Shown: piece after piece, positions 21,811-32,913 of the stretch
Layout: each line of letters begins with the position of its first letter
Position numbering within the stretch: the stretch's first letter is position 1
DNA from: Psococerastis gibbosa
Taxonomy: Eukaryota; Arthropoda; Insecta; Psocodea; Psocidae
Direction of reading: 5' to 3'
DNA: 64,000 nt
Assembly: GCA_963971405.1 (NCBI GenBank)
Contig: OZ020486.1
Location: 5,146,001 to 5,210,000 of the forward strand
Notes under the pieces: model-generated
The model's input: the letters and a program-made list of their open reading frames with translations, nothing else
Database searches by the model: none
Told to the model about the DNA's origin: nothing
Made by a program: the position numbers and the translations under genes

Positions 21811-22321
21811 AGTGTCACCAAGATACCTTGGATGCAAGTGAGTGTTAAGTCTTAAGTGAGTGTTTTCAATTTGTTAGTTATGTATAGGTTTATTTTTGAC
21901 TTATGACTGCTTTTGACATCGTATTCTGGTTTGTTATAGGTGTGCTTAGAGTATATGTTGAAGGCTGATATTGCCTTATATAGCAGACTGTTTCTTGTGC
22001 GCGAAAGAGACCATGAGGGTAGTGGGAGTGTTTCGTATGCATGAGATCTAGTGTTTCGGATATTGACAGACGGACTAACCATTTTATGCGCTATATGCCT
22101 CTGATTAAAGGAAAGTAGTTGCTTATTGTATAGTAGTTCCAGCGGTAGTATATTGCTAGATTTGTAAACTGTGTTTGAGTGCGTCAGCCTGGGTGTTCTT
22201 GTAATTGTCTTAAGTGCATAGTTCTGTGCTGTGCGGAGTGGACGTAAGTGAGTGGTTGCAGCCCCACCCCTGACTCCTACCAGGCTATATATGACTTTCT
22301 AAGGGAAGTCCACGTAGAATT

Positions 22322-22801
22322 TTAACCCCACCTACCCACCATGGCTGTATGTGAACCCACAATGCAAAAAAAAAAAAAAAAATCTTTGTCGTCGTTGCCA
22401 TTGACAACCCTATTCCATATCCGAGGTGCTTGATGTAATGGAACTGCTAGCAACTGGGCCGCTTTTGATTGAGTTTGTGGATCGCTGTTACTCATTACTT
22501 TGCAACTTGTTCTTGGATCATTTTTTGCTTGATGACCCGTTACTGGAAGGGAATAAAGTTGATCATCATTCAGTGGTTTCTGCATTCGGCTGTTTGGCAT
22601 AGATTCCTGGGTTACTTGGTTTTCACGTTTCACGTTTGAAAAAAAAAGTTGGCCCATGTTAGTTGCAGCTTCTCTGACAGGGGCAGCTGACACTGGTACA
22701 TTTTGTTTCTTTCCACTAACTGTGTGGTCCGGGACGGGAAGAGCATGTGTAGCTCGCAAACTTGCAAACAGCTTGATAAGCTGAGGAGTGACAACTTCCA
22801 T
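22322..22801 (-). CDS. Unrecognised open frame, about 145 residues before a homopolymer
   Basis: Opens with an ATG (MEVVTPQLIKLFASLRATHA) and is polar, Ser/Pro/Gln-rich, with no motif I recognise. It runs into a 17-base homopolymer (Phe run) at about 22365-22382, beyond which the frame means little. It lies upstream of, and on the same strand as, the helicase-PARP remnant, but nothing links them. Could be a first exon or chance. Confidence 0.2.
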   Translation of the reverse strand: MEVVTPQLIKLFASLRATHALPVPDHTVSGKKQNVPVSAAPVREAATNMGQLFFSNVKRENQVTQESMPNSRMQKPLNDDQLYSLPVTGHQAKNDPRTSCKVMSNSDPQTQSKAAQLLAVPLHQAPRIWNRVVNGNDDKDFFFFFCIVGSHTAMVGRWG

Positions 22802-23192
22802 CTTATTGGTTATATGACAGTCTTAGGTCTCCACCTCAGGTGAACTTAACCCGAACTGAAACAATACAAAATAAGTTGAGTTGTCTGCTAATTTCATTTG
22901 TGTAAGTGTATGGAGCTGTGATGTAATTTAAATAGCAGAATATTGGATCCGCGGTGTCGCTTAACCTGCACACAGTTCAGCTTTAAACGTATACCTAACA
23001 ACACTAATGGCGGATCGGTCCGTCTGTCTCCTACAATAATATTATAGTATTATATATATATACCACGTAAGTTCGAGAATAGATATACCATTCTTGTGAT
23101 GGTATTTTTAATTATAAGTACCTAACAAGGTATTTTGTATTTAATCGTGTACTTGCTGAAATTCAATGTTTTTTGCAATTTTAAGCGGAAGC

Positions 23193-23285
23193 ATGCCCAA
23201 TGTGAACCAAAGAAGAGACTGGAGCGAAGACAATTTGAGGGAAGCAATTGAATCAATAAAAGCTGGCACCATGACAGCTCGTTGA
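23193..23285 (+). pseudogene. Psq-type HTH fragment of a second pogo-like transposase
   Basis: ATG at 23193 gives MPNVNQRRDWSEDNLREAIE and then SIKAGTMTAR before TGA. W..ED...AIE..K.G.M..R is the first half of a psq HTH as found at the N-terminus of pogo/CENP-B-like transposases. No DDE domain follows. Confidence 0.45.
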
Positions 23286-23767
23286 TACAAAAACACGTTG
23301 TCAGAGTCTGGGGCAATGGGGCTTGTCCCAAGAACGACCTCAGTATCAGTAGAGCGTTTGGCAAAATAAAGAAAACAATTTTTCTTTGTTTCTGTAGGAA
23401 GGGTTGAAATATGAATTTTTACACGAGGAACTTAAGTTTCAGTTTCTGCAGGCTTGGTTGAAGTTCCGGTGATATCTAAAATTGGTGTTTTTGTAACGAT
23501 TCAATGACCAGGGTTGAAAGCTTGTGCAAAAAATGGTGGCGATGAGTAATTTCGGTAGGCAGGTGTACGTACTGGGTAGTGGTAGCTGAAGATAGGATGT
23601 GGGTAGTGGTTATTGAAGGCAGGTGCATATAGTCCAGGAAAATAAGGGTTTAACCTCGGAATGAGAGATAACAAGCTATAAATTTGCATAAATCTTTATT
23701 TGCGTGCCCTAAAACTTCTCTCAAACCCTACCGATGGTAGGGTGTCCGCGTCTACATATTTTGCGAG

Positions 23768-24295
23768 GTCAAAGGTAAAAATTTCAGTTTTTTGCGTATT
23801 TATTGCAAATATCTTGTTTCCTATGGGTATTTATGCTGTTTGTAGTTACTATAAAAATTGTAGACAGTTAAATTTGCACAATGTTTTGTTTCAACAATTT
23901 TTTTATATCATGAACCGTTTTCGAGATGGAGGATAGAGCACGCGCAATGTTTAACTATTTTGAGTATCATTCGAGGTCAACCGTAGTCCCGATCAGAAAC
24001 ACGCGGTTACACGCCGTATAAAATTGATAAATTATTGCTAAATATATAATTCTAAATAATTGGCATTTTTAATAACTATTACGTTTATTTAATATATTTA
24101 TTTAATTTATATTCGTTTACTTAATATATTTTCAATAATTCATCATCTAACTATTTAATAATACGTGTAATTTTAAAGTTATTAATGGTAATACTTCTAT
24201 AATTTTTTTATTATAATCGTATTTATACGAATTACTTCCTAACCAAATTAAAAATAAATAAATAGTTGTTTATTTTTTATTATTATACTTTATTA
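23768..24295 (+). repeat. Inverted dispersed repeat family H, copy 1
   Basis: About 530 bp matching the reverse complement of 28765-29285. Includes TCAGTTTTTTGCG, AACCGTTTTCGAGA, TCGAGGTCAACCGTAG and long AT-rich blocks. No coding potential recognised. Confidence 0.6.
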
Positions 24296-24529
24296 TGCTT
24301 CTTATACAATTGCAATTTCCTACTATTTGCATGTTTAATTATTTAATATAGGACTTTGTTTTAATATGCCATCCTCATACCAACTTAATAGTGGTGAAGG
24401 AAAAGTGATGATCGTTGTTACGAACCTAGGGTACCTGAAGCGATGCCACATATGTACATCAAAAGCTCACAACTGTCTATCTATTCAGGTATACAGTTGA
24501 CTTGTACATGCAGTACACAGTGAATGGGT

Positions 24530-24600
24530 CAATTGATACGGTGGGCCGAAAGGCCCCAAGTTCGCCCATATGGAAAATAAAGACAGTTTTTTATCTTTTC
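24530..24600 (+). repeat. LINE 3' UTR tail, truncated copy
   Basis: GTTCGCCCATATGGAAAATA and AAAGACAG match the 3' end of the LINE at 34062-34575, with the preceding GGGCCGAAAGGCC. Only the last about 70 bp remain. Confidence 0.5.
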
Positions 24601-24621
24601 TATCCAAGTTCCTCCCTTCAT

Positions 24622-25465
24622 TGCTTTCCAATTTATACGTAGTATAAGGAAAGCTTTGTGACGGTCGAAATTTTCGATTCCGAGATTTCAACGGATTTAC
24701 ACGTTTTAAGGTCCCAGGAACCCAAAAAAGTGGTTTTTACAAAATGTCTGTCTGTCTGTTCGTCGATTTCCGGGCAAACTACTCGGTCGATTTTGATGAA
24801 ATTCGGCATGTAGGTTTACAAAAATCATACCTCGGGACCATTTTTTTATATTTTCGGCTAACTCAATTTGGGGGGGGGGGGGGGGTTTAATTCTCAAAAA
24901 ACTAAAAAAAACGTCTAAAAAAATTATTTCTCAAAAACGGTTCCAAGGATTTCTTTTAAATTCACATATATTGTATTCTTTATTAATGTTAACGAAATGC
25001 GGGGGGTCGCTTGCCCCTTGATAGGTTGCTTCTGGGGGTAAAAAAATAAAAATAACTAAATTTTAATGAAAAATGACTATAAAATAATTTTTATTAATTT
25101 AATTTTTCTATCGATGGTTTCTACCTTCAGGTATATTTTAGGTGTTAAATTGAGTAACAAAACCGGATAGGTTACTTTCCCAAAAAAAAATTTGGTTTTG
25201 TACAAAAAAATGTTTTTTTTGAAAAAATGATAGAAAATTCACGCTCAAATGCATTGCGTGCCCTGCCAGTATTGCTGTGTGGTAATGTGTTGGTCTGACC
25301 TATCTAGAATTTACCTCACCACCAGTGATGAGTGACGTCAGGTGGACACCCCCCCCCCCCCCCCCCCCCCCGAGATCGAGATATCGGAAATTTATCCATA
25401 GGAAAATTATTTACCATGAAATTACTCATTTTCTCTATCTACTAATTTTGATAAATTGGAAAGCA
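24622..25465 (-). mobile_element. Dispersed element family E, copy 2 (inverted)
   Basis: Same termini as the copy at 6388-7199 (TGCTTTCCAATTTAT at 24622, reverse complement ending 25465). Two homopolymer runs: G at about 24870-24886 and C at about 25350-25371. The internal order matches copy 1 in reverse. Confidence 0.65.
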
Positions 25466-26317
25466 TGTTCGAGTAAACTCGGACCGGTTCTTTATTTAAT
25501 CTATTACATTTTGCCTGATACCAATTCTGTATAAGGTATATATGTACAGTAAGCTGGAACTATGGTAGATTATTCAGATATTATCCTACACTATTACATT
25601 TTCCTAACTTGTTGCTTGCACAATCATTAATTTTAACATAGAACTATTGTTGAAAACTGCCGACGATAATAATTAATATATTCTTGACCGTGTCACAATG
25701 TGAATTAGTTTGCAAATTAATAATATGATCTCTTGAACCAACGACCAACGGACATTTTATTACAACAAACAAAATAATGTTTCAAACAAATAGAATAAAT
25801 TTAAAACATTCTCCCACTTGATTTCTAACGATGAACGAAACTTACCCAACCCCCTAAGTTTAAGGGGAGCTTATTTCACTATAAGCTTTTGAGATAAACT
25901 CCCCCTAAACATAGTGGTTGGATAAGGCCCGTTCTTCGGCAAGGGCCTTAGAAATTATGCATATAACTCAACTTAACAACCAGTACCAATAAAATTGAAA
26001 GGGATCACCAAACTTCACATCCCCACCTTCTAGAACAGAGAATCTTTTTAGAATAAACCCCAACCCACAGAATAAACTTCACAACTCTTATTATATTATA
26101 TATTATATAATACTATCATGATACCGACCTTATAGTGATTAGGAGACCCGTCTAGTTGCGAACTTGTGGTACCTTAAGCGATGAATACTTAGCGCTACAG
26201 CAGTAGGCTATTTCTCCTTATAGATGTACCAATAATTAAGTAATGTACATAGCCTATGTGTAATTATTTTATATAATATACAGTATACACCGCATTACGA
26301 TTAAAGTGTGTTTTTAA
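25466..26317. other. AT-rich, nothing coding
   Basis: A stem with CCAACCCCCTAAG...AAACATAGTGGTTGG at about 25849-25922 may fold; otherwise nothing. Confidence 0.4.
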
Positions 26318-26714
26318 GAGGACATGCTACGTAAAAAATGAGCACCCCAAAATTTGTTGTTTTTATTGATTTTTTATTTTTTTTATTTAATTAACAAAGC
26401 AAGTCATTAAAGATTTGGCTCATGGAAGCTGTGGAAGACTACTTCATGCATCATGTAATAGGATATATTAAATTTTTGGTACCATAGTTCTTTCATAAAT
26501 ACCAGAACAGACAGGAGAGGACTAAAATTTCGCGTATTCTGGGATTTTTGGAAGAACTACAAAACCGAAAAGTAAAATTACCCAATTATATGATGCACGA
26601 AGTAGTCTTCTACAACTTACATGAGCCAAATTTTTAATAACTTGCTCAGTTAATTATATAAAAAATGAAAAATATTTAATTTTGGTGTGCCAATTTTCTA
26701 CGTGGCATATCCTC
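26318..26714. mobile_element. Foldback MITE family F, copy 2
   Basis: Left end GAGGACATGCTACGTA; right end TACGTGGCATATCCTC in inverse. Arms of about 190 bp, so nearly the whole 397-bp element can fold on itself. Related to 14901-15319. Confidence 0.65.
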
Positions 26715-28387
26715 TTGAGGGTAACAAGACAAGGGTAATAAGTATGACTGCATCGTAAAGTCAGCTAGTACAATAATTTTCCAGTTGATCATGCTGCACA
26801 CTGTATTAAAGAAATACATGTATACTGAATACAGTAGCCTACCCAGGGGCGTTTAACTTCAATGGAGGTTTTCGTTATACGCGGGAACTGTTCTGATTGG
26901 CCCTGATCCTAATGCACGATAGCCAACCGTGAAATTGTATTTTTTTTTAATTTTATGTTGGTATTACCTGTTTGTTATTTACTACAACCATCCCGTGGCT
27001 GCAGACCCTTGTCAACATGGCGGCTAGTGTAGCCTCTGTAAGCTAAGTACAGGGTTGAGACCGAGTCAGATATCCGTTCTGCAATGTGTAACACTTCGAC
27101 ATATTTAACATTGGTACTTATGTCTGATATTTGGCTTATGGTTGAGGGGTGCCCCGTAAGGGTTACTATGCCTCCCGCCGTTCTAATTAATATATTTCTA
27201 TGAATACAACGGACATTGGACAACACACAGCGGCCTGAATAGACGGTTTAATAATTTCAGAAGTTTTGTGAATTTAATATAAAATTTAACTACGACGGGA
27301 AGTGAGGTGAGTAAACATATTTCATGTGCCTGTTTTTTTTTCAACATTTTCAGTTGTATACCATCCAAAACCTTACATATATTACGTGGTTTTAATTTTC
27401 AAAATGGAAAATCGTCAGCATGTGAAACTCATTTGTGTAGCAAAACAACTAAAATTTGTTTAATTCATCATTCATTCCTTGTTTGTGAAGTGTTGAAGTG
27501 AGAAGGAAAAATATTAACAGGTCCATTTGGTAAATTACAATTTTTTAAATTCAAATTTTTAAAACCTACGCACTCACTTTGATAGATCTCTTGTCAGTGC
27601 TATGAGATATGCCCATAAGATGTTAGCACAACCATATATGCCTAGTTAACAAAAAAAGGTGAAATGTGTGACCTACAATAATTTAATCACGTTAAGTTGG
27701 ACACTTACGAGTCAGTTTTGACCATGTGTAAAAGGTTATTCGAACCCACAACGTGGAAGTAACTGTTTGAAAAATCATCGTTACTTTTTCTTCTTGATAT
27801 TCATGCGGGTAGTTTGTCTTATCATATCATTTGAACTTTCAGGAGATGTCATGTCAGCAATTTATTAAGGGAATCTAGTTCGGGATGAACATGCATGCCG
27901 CTTTGATAAGGAGGAGAAAGATAGACGTGATGCTGGAAGAAGAAGACATTGTTCGCTATGCAAAAGCCTAAATGATTCGGTTTATTGGCGGCGAATGGCT
28001 CATCGCCCAGCAAGGGAAGGCTCGCAACCGATGAAGAGTATAGGTGGAACCTGCACAAGATGTCAGATACATTACATATCGAGCTATTCACGTTATCACA
28101 AATAATTTGTAGTTGGATTTTGTATGGACTGAGTTCAATTTAGTAATAAAAAGAAATGTATATTTCTTAATAAGTATAATGTGCGTTGGTCATTGAGTAT
28201 TTCTTAATTTTGTACTTAATATGTTAGGTACGGTTTAGAGTGGAACTATGAAAAAAAATAGTTTGTTTAAAATAAGGTGAATACTAACAAAGTTGTCAGA
28301 GTAAATACCAGAGTAGTCATTAACAATCAATAATAAGTACAACATAGGTCAATATAATATGAAATAGGAAGGGTGCGCGAGCCGGGC
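26715..28387. other. No gene supported
   Basis: An AACATGGCGGC start-like site at 27014-27024 is followed by a GTAAGC donor at 27038 (weak promoter/first-exon candidate). A basic frame at about 27890-27970 resembles nothing I know. Confidence 0.35.
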
Positions 28388-28405
28388 CGGCCGGGGCCCC
28401 GGCCG
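28388..28405. repeat. 18-bp perfect GC palindrome
   Basis: CGGCCGGGGCCCCGGCCG equals its own reverse complement, in an otherwise AT-rich region; preceded by GCGCGAGCCGGGC. It may be the tip of an uncharacterised element. Confidence 0.7.
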
Positions 28406-28740
28406 CACAAATTTTGAAAAAAGAAGCGAATGAATCAAACACAGGAAGGCCAACATCATTATTATTATTTTTTTTAGAGTTGGCAGTCTTTCCCTAACAA
28501 AATATTACCATTGAGTTAACGTTCTTATATATTATGTTGTTCTGTGAGCCTACCTATGTATAGCATATACACTGTACGTATAAATGATAAAATGAATAGA
28601 TACTGAATTCTTGGAACAAATTAGTAATTAAAACGTTGTAGTAAAGAAATGTAAATTATTTAGGATTATGTTTAACAATCTAATTATTTTAATAACTTTA
28701 TACTTTATATACTTTATACTTTATATTTTAATAACTTTAA

Positions 28741-29285
28741 TCGGGACTACGGTTGACCTCGACTGAAACGTAAATACGTAATAAAATATAATAATAATAA
28801 TAAATAAACAATAATTTATTTTATTTTAATTTCGTTAGGAATTAATTCGTACAAATAAGTTTATAATAAAAAAATTATAGAAGTTTAGTATTACCATTAA
28901 TTACTATTAGTATTAGTAAATAGATGATGAATTATTGAAAATAAATTAAGTAAACAAATATATGTTAAATAAATATATTAAATAAACGTAATAGTTATTA
29001 AAAATGCAAATTATTTAAAATTCTATATTTAACAATAATTTATAAACTTTATACGGCGTGTTTCTGATCGGGACTATACGGTTGACCTCGAATGATATTC
29101 AAAATAGTTAAACATTGCGCGCGCTCTGTCCTCTCGAAAACGGTTCACGATATAAAAAAATTGATGAAACAAAAAGTGTAGCAAATTTAATTATCTACAA
29201 TTTTTTAATAACTACAAGTAGCATAAAACCCAAAGGAAACGAGATATTTGCAATAAATGCGCAAAAAACTGAATTTTAGCCTTTG
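28741..29285 (-). repeat. Inverted dispersed repeat family H, copy 2
   Basis: Reverse-orientation partner of 23768-24295. Here a motif like ATCGGGACTACGGTTGACC occurs twice in the same orientation, at about 28741 and 29067. Confidence 0.6.
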
Positions 29286-29329
29286 ACTTTTTATACTTAA
29301 ACTTAGGGCTTGCTGGTAAAGAAAACTTG

Positions 29330-30349
29330 TCTAGGCGTTCTGTTATTTTGTTTCAATGTCATTTCAAATTTGTTCACCATGCCGCCGAAACCGATTAATT
29401 CCTCCTTTCTGCTTCCGTGTGTCAATTTCGTGTTTTTAAATGGCAACCCTGCCTTAATCGATGGGGCCATCGTAAGCATTTGTACGGAAATTGGGCAAAC
29501 GTTGGTTAGCTAAGTCGGGGTCTGTGGGTCCTAAGACTAATGTCGTAAGGACGCTACAATAGGAGGGGGCAGGGGGTACAGTGCCCCCTGGAAGCCAATT
29601 GTCATTCCCATGATAAGTTTAGAATACTTTGAATGCGGCTTTGCTATAATGTTATAAAATATAAACTAAATTACACTCATACGTTATTGGGTGCTCCTGT
29701 AAGATAACGTATTTTCGGGTGATTTTTCATACCCCGTGTAAAAATTAAGAAACCCCCACTATTTCGGGCCTATTTTTTCCAACATTTTTCCTCCGTATTC
29801 AGTTATAAGGATTTCCGCTTTCCGCTTCAGACCACGCAACCCTTTGGGCAAACGGGACAGTGTTCCTTTACATTGATTTTTACTCTTTTTAGTTTGGTAT
29901 CAAAATAAGAAACTAAAAATATGTACCTATTTATTATCTATTTTACTTAAGGATAAGGATTAATTTTACTTAAAGATAATAATTCATGAAAACCTCCTTA
30001 GTAAAATTCCATGTATGTAATTCCATGTATAAGTAGCGTAGAGACGCTAATTAGTCTCTCCATATAGGCCTATCACTATATTAATCACAGATTAACTTTA
30101 GTCCATGCACTAACAAACTATTTCGCGCAGGGCCAAACGAAAGGCTCCTATCGAATCCACCGTCTAGTCTGTTATACTCCAAAAGTCCTTTCTGAACTAA
30201 CGAATTTTTACCGACCAGTATAGATAAAATGATAAATTGTATGAAATTATAATTAAATTTAAATACGCTAAATTAAGTTAAGTTAAATTACATTAATACT
30301 TTACAAGGAATTATAACCAGCCCAACTGTGTTTCCACGTGCTAGGGCCG
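29330..30349. other. No gene supported
   Basis: 29545-29830 contains remnants of the family M module (AAACCCCCACTATTTCGGGC). The remainder is AT-rich. Confidence 0.35.
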
Positions 30350-31229
30350 GAGCAGTATTTTAGTTTAACTCAGATGCCGGTGTGCAGGTATGTGTTACGT
30401 AACTTGGCATTAGTCCTTTTTTTATCTTGTGTATAAAAGCTAAGGCGTCTGTCCAGACGATATGGTTCACTGTTTGCTACCCGAGTTCTCTTAACATTTG
30501 GGAAATCGGGGAGTCATAACTTGATTTCAATATCACTCTCATTGCTTGATTTATTAATATTTGTAAGTCCTTGATTGTTGGCCCTTCCATGAAGAATAGT
30601 GTCGAACAATTTGTACTATGAGGCTTTATTAATGCGTTGAAAACTAGATCCTTGGTCTTCCGAGGTAGTATGAACTGTAATCTTCTGAATAGGGACAGTT
30701 TCCTTCTAATTTTTTATTTTCCATGTGTGCCTTCATATTTAGTCGATTATCAATTATTACTCCCAAGTACTTAAACTCTTTTAACAACTCCAGTGTGTCA
30801 TTTCCAATTTTTATATGTAATTGCATCGTTTGGGTATCCCTGGAAATACACATCACTTTGGTTTTTTGTATTTAGAATTAATTTGTTGTCATTAAACCAT
30901 TTACACATCTTGCTTAACACTGCATTAATTTACTCAGTCAAGGCCAACCAGTCTTCTCCAATTTTGTATACCAAGGTATCGTCTGCAAACAGTTGAATTT
31001 CGGCGCCCTCTACCACCATAGGCAAATCATTAATGAATAATATGAAAATGAGTGGAGCTAATTTACTTCCTTGGGCCAAACCGCATTTCACTTCTTGCCT
31101 CTCCGATAGTTCACTGAGAATCTTCACGCATTGTTTTCTATCAGTCAAATAGTCCTCCAACCATTTCAATACTTCTCCACGGATTCCCAACACATACAGT
31201 TTTTTGAGAACAGCCCTTCTATCCACAAT
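30350..31229 (-). pseudogene. LINE reverse transcriptase fragment (CR1/L2-like)
   Basis: Minus strand, 5'-truncated at about 31229. RT blocks GLAQGSKLAPLIFILFINDL and LFADDTLVY (catalytic F-A-D-D), then after a break EFKYLGVIIDNRLNMKAHM (thumb), then RRKLSLFRR...FNALIKPH and a C-terminal helix region. At least two frameshifts and stops. Confidence 0.75.
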
Positions 31230-31327
31230 TATAATTATAATAATTATTTTATTAAAAAATGGTATAGTATAATAGTGTAACTTACTGCCCCGTCCTGGAA
31301 AATATCCATTGTAGCGTTTATTATAAA

Positions 31328-31400
31328 AATCTTGTGGTCCAGCGGTTAAGACGACGCCCCGGTTAGGCGTAGATCGTGGGTTCAAAACCCGCCAAGCCCA
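31328..31400 (+). tRNA. tRNA-like sequence (pseudo-tRNA or SINE head)
   Basis: Cloverleaf by eye: anticodon stem ACGCC/GGCGT with 7-base loop CCGGTTA, T stem GTGGG/CCCGC around TTCAAAA, partial D arm. The acceptor stem pairs only in its inner 4 bp, and position 33 is C instead of U. With loop numbering the anticodon would be GGT, but the faults suggest a pseudogene or tRNA-derived SINE. It abuts the truncated LINE. Confidence 0.5.
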
Positions 31401-31465
31401 GTTTTTTCCATATCCTCTAATTTTGGTTAAAGTTGACAAAATTTATGTAGACCTATAATTGTTTT

Positions 31466-31796
31466 CAGGGGCGTAAAGTTGGGGGGGGGCACGGTCCAAC
31501 TTGCCCCCCCCCAGCTCCTTTTGGGGGGCAAAGCCCCCCCCCCCCCCACACCAGCCTCGAGCATTGTAAGACGTGGTTTATACTTCATGGTCGACTTTGC
31601 AGCAATATGAATATAAGCATTCCTTTTTTAGCTTTGTAAATTCTACAGCTATACTTTACAACTATTAAAATGCGTAAAACCCTACTATTTTGCTCTTATA
31701 TTTTCTATTTTTCCTCAAATCCTGCCTAAAGGCTAAAGACGTCATAAGGTCTACTTAGTATTGCCCCCGCCATCATTCTAAAACTTTACGCCTCTG
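31466..31796. mobile_element. hAT-like MITE (family M) with perfect 8-bp TSD
   Basis: 331 bp. Ends CAGGGGCGTAAAGTT and AACTTTACGCCTCTG (inverted, one mismatch). Flanked by ATTGTTTT at 31458-31465 and 31797-31804. Contains G and C runs near the left end and the internal module (AATGCGTAAAACCC, CTTATATTTTC) shared by the 47-57 kb cluster. The 8-bp TSD is diagnostic of the hAT type. Confidence 0.85.
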
Positions 31797-31804
31797 ATTG
31801 TTTT

Positions 31805-32790
31805 CAAATAAATTCTAAATTGAATACCTACCATAAGAGAAATATATTTTCAGTGGGACACAAGGCGCAAATAAAGGGCAAAAGAGGTCAAATTTGTAAA
31901 AGGAAGGTCCTCCAAAATGAGAACGTCTGGTTATTTACCAATGGTAAACCCTGTTTGCAACCCTTTTAACAACTCTCTGATGAAATTTGTCACACCACGT
32001 GAATGGTCGCATTTAACGATAATTAAGCCTATATTGTAGCATTAGGCATGCCACGGATGCATGTCAACGGTACTGTTATCAACTGACTACTAGCGTAGCA
32101 GTCCCCACACCATGGCGATGTATTGTATCAACAGGCAATTTATAAGAATATAACAATTGAGTGCTATTTACTATATGTACGGCGCCAATTTCTTTTTAAC
32201 TGACAATGCTAAAAAAAATTAATTAGTCAAGCTTTGGGCAAATACAATATCACCATCCCAATTCCCATCATTAGACTGTAAATGAACCATAATAGGCCTA
32301 ATTTTGAACGATTTACTACAGTACCGGGCTGTCACCTATATCGGCTCTATCTCAACCAGTACCTTTATTAACCTGTGAAAAGAGCCTACTTACCAGAAAT
32401 TTTATAACGAAACCATCTTAATTATTTATGTACTGCATGCCCCAAATGGCAAATTGGCACAGTAGGTCAGTAGACGGAAAGAAAGATATAAAACATTGCA
32501 CACTCCATTATTTACAACTTTGGGAAGCCATCTTTGTTCAGTTAATCAGATCAAACGATCTATATTCCCTAGATTGGAAATTAACCGTTATCAAATGGCG
32601 GAAGGGGCGGAGCTCTAGCAGACGAAATAGTCTCCACAAGAGAAACATTAAAATTTAGTGTTCAGCTTGTGGAGACTATTGCGCACTTTAAAAGCTAAGC
32701 ATAGAATCCTAGTTTTCAAGGAGCGACACTAAACTGCGGATTTGCGGACTGCCGACAAGGCCACTGCGGACGAAAGGGTTACATTCTGTT
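31805..32790. other. Nothing recognised
   Basis: No frame, repeat or RNA seen. Confidence 0.4.
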
Positions 32791-32913
32791 TGACGTCATC
32801 ACATTATGTTACGTCATCGATGGAAGGAAGTAAGATGGCGTGTTTTGTTTGTTGAAATATCAGATGTGATATTTTTTCAGCTTTTATTTTCTATTAATGA
32901 ATAAACTAAATTG
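32791..32913 (+). promoter_or_regulatory. Possible promoter and non-coding first exon
   Basis: TGACGTCA at 32791 (perfect CRE), TTACGTCA at 32809, GGAAGGAAGT (ETS-like) and AAGATGGCG (YY1-like) lie within 45 bp, then a strong donor TTG|GTAAGTATG at 32913. Clusters like this mark TATA-less promoters. The gene, if any, is not identified. Confidence 0.3.

Noticed and set aside
27015..27226. Minus-strand exon at 27.0-27.2 kb
   Set aside because: The start would be GTG and no domain is recognisable; the plus-strand ATGGCGGC site is an equally weak alternative.
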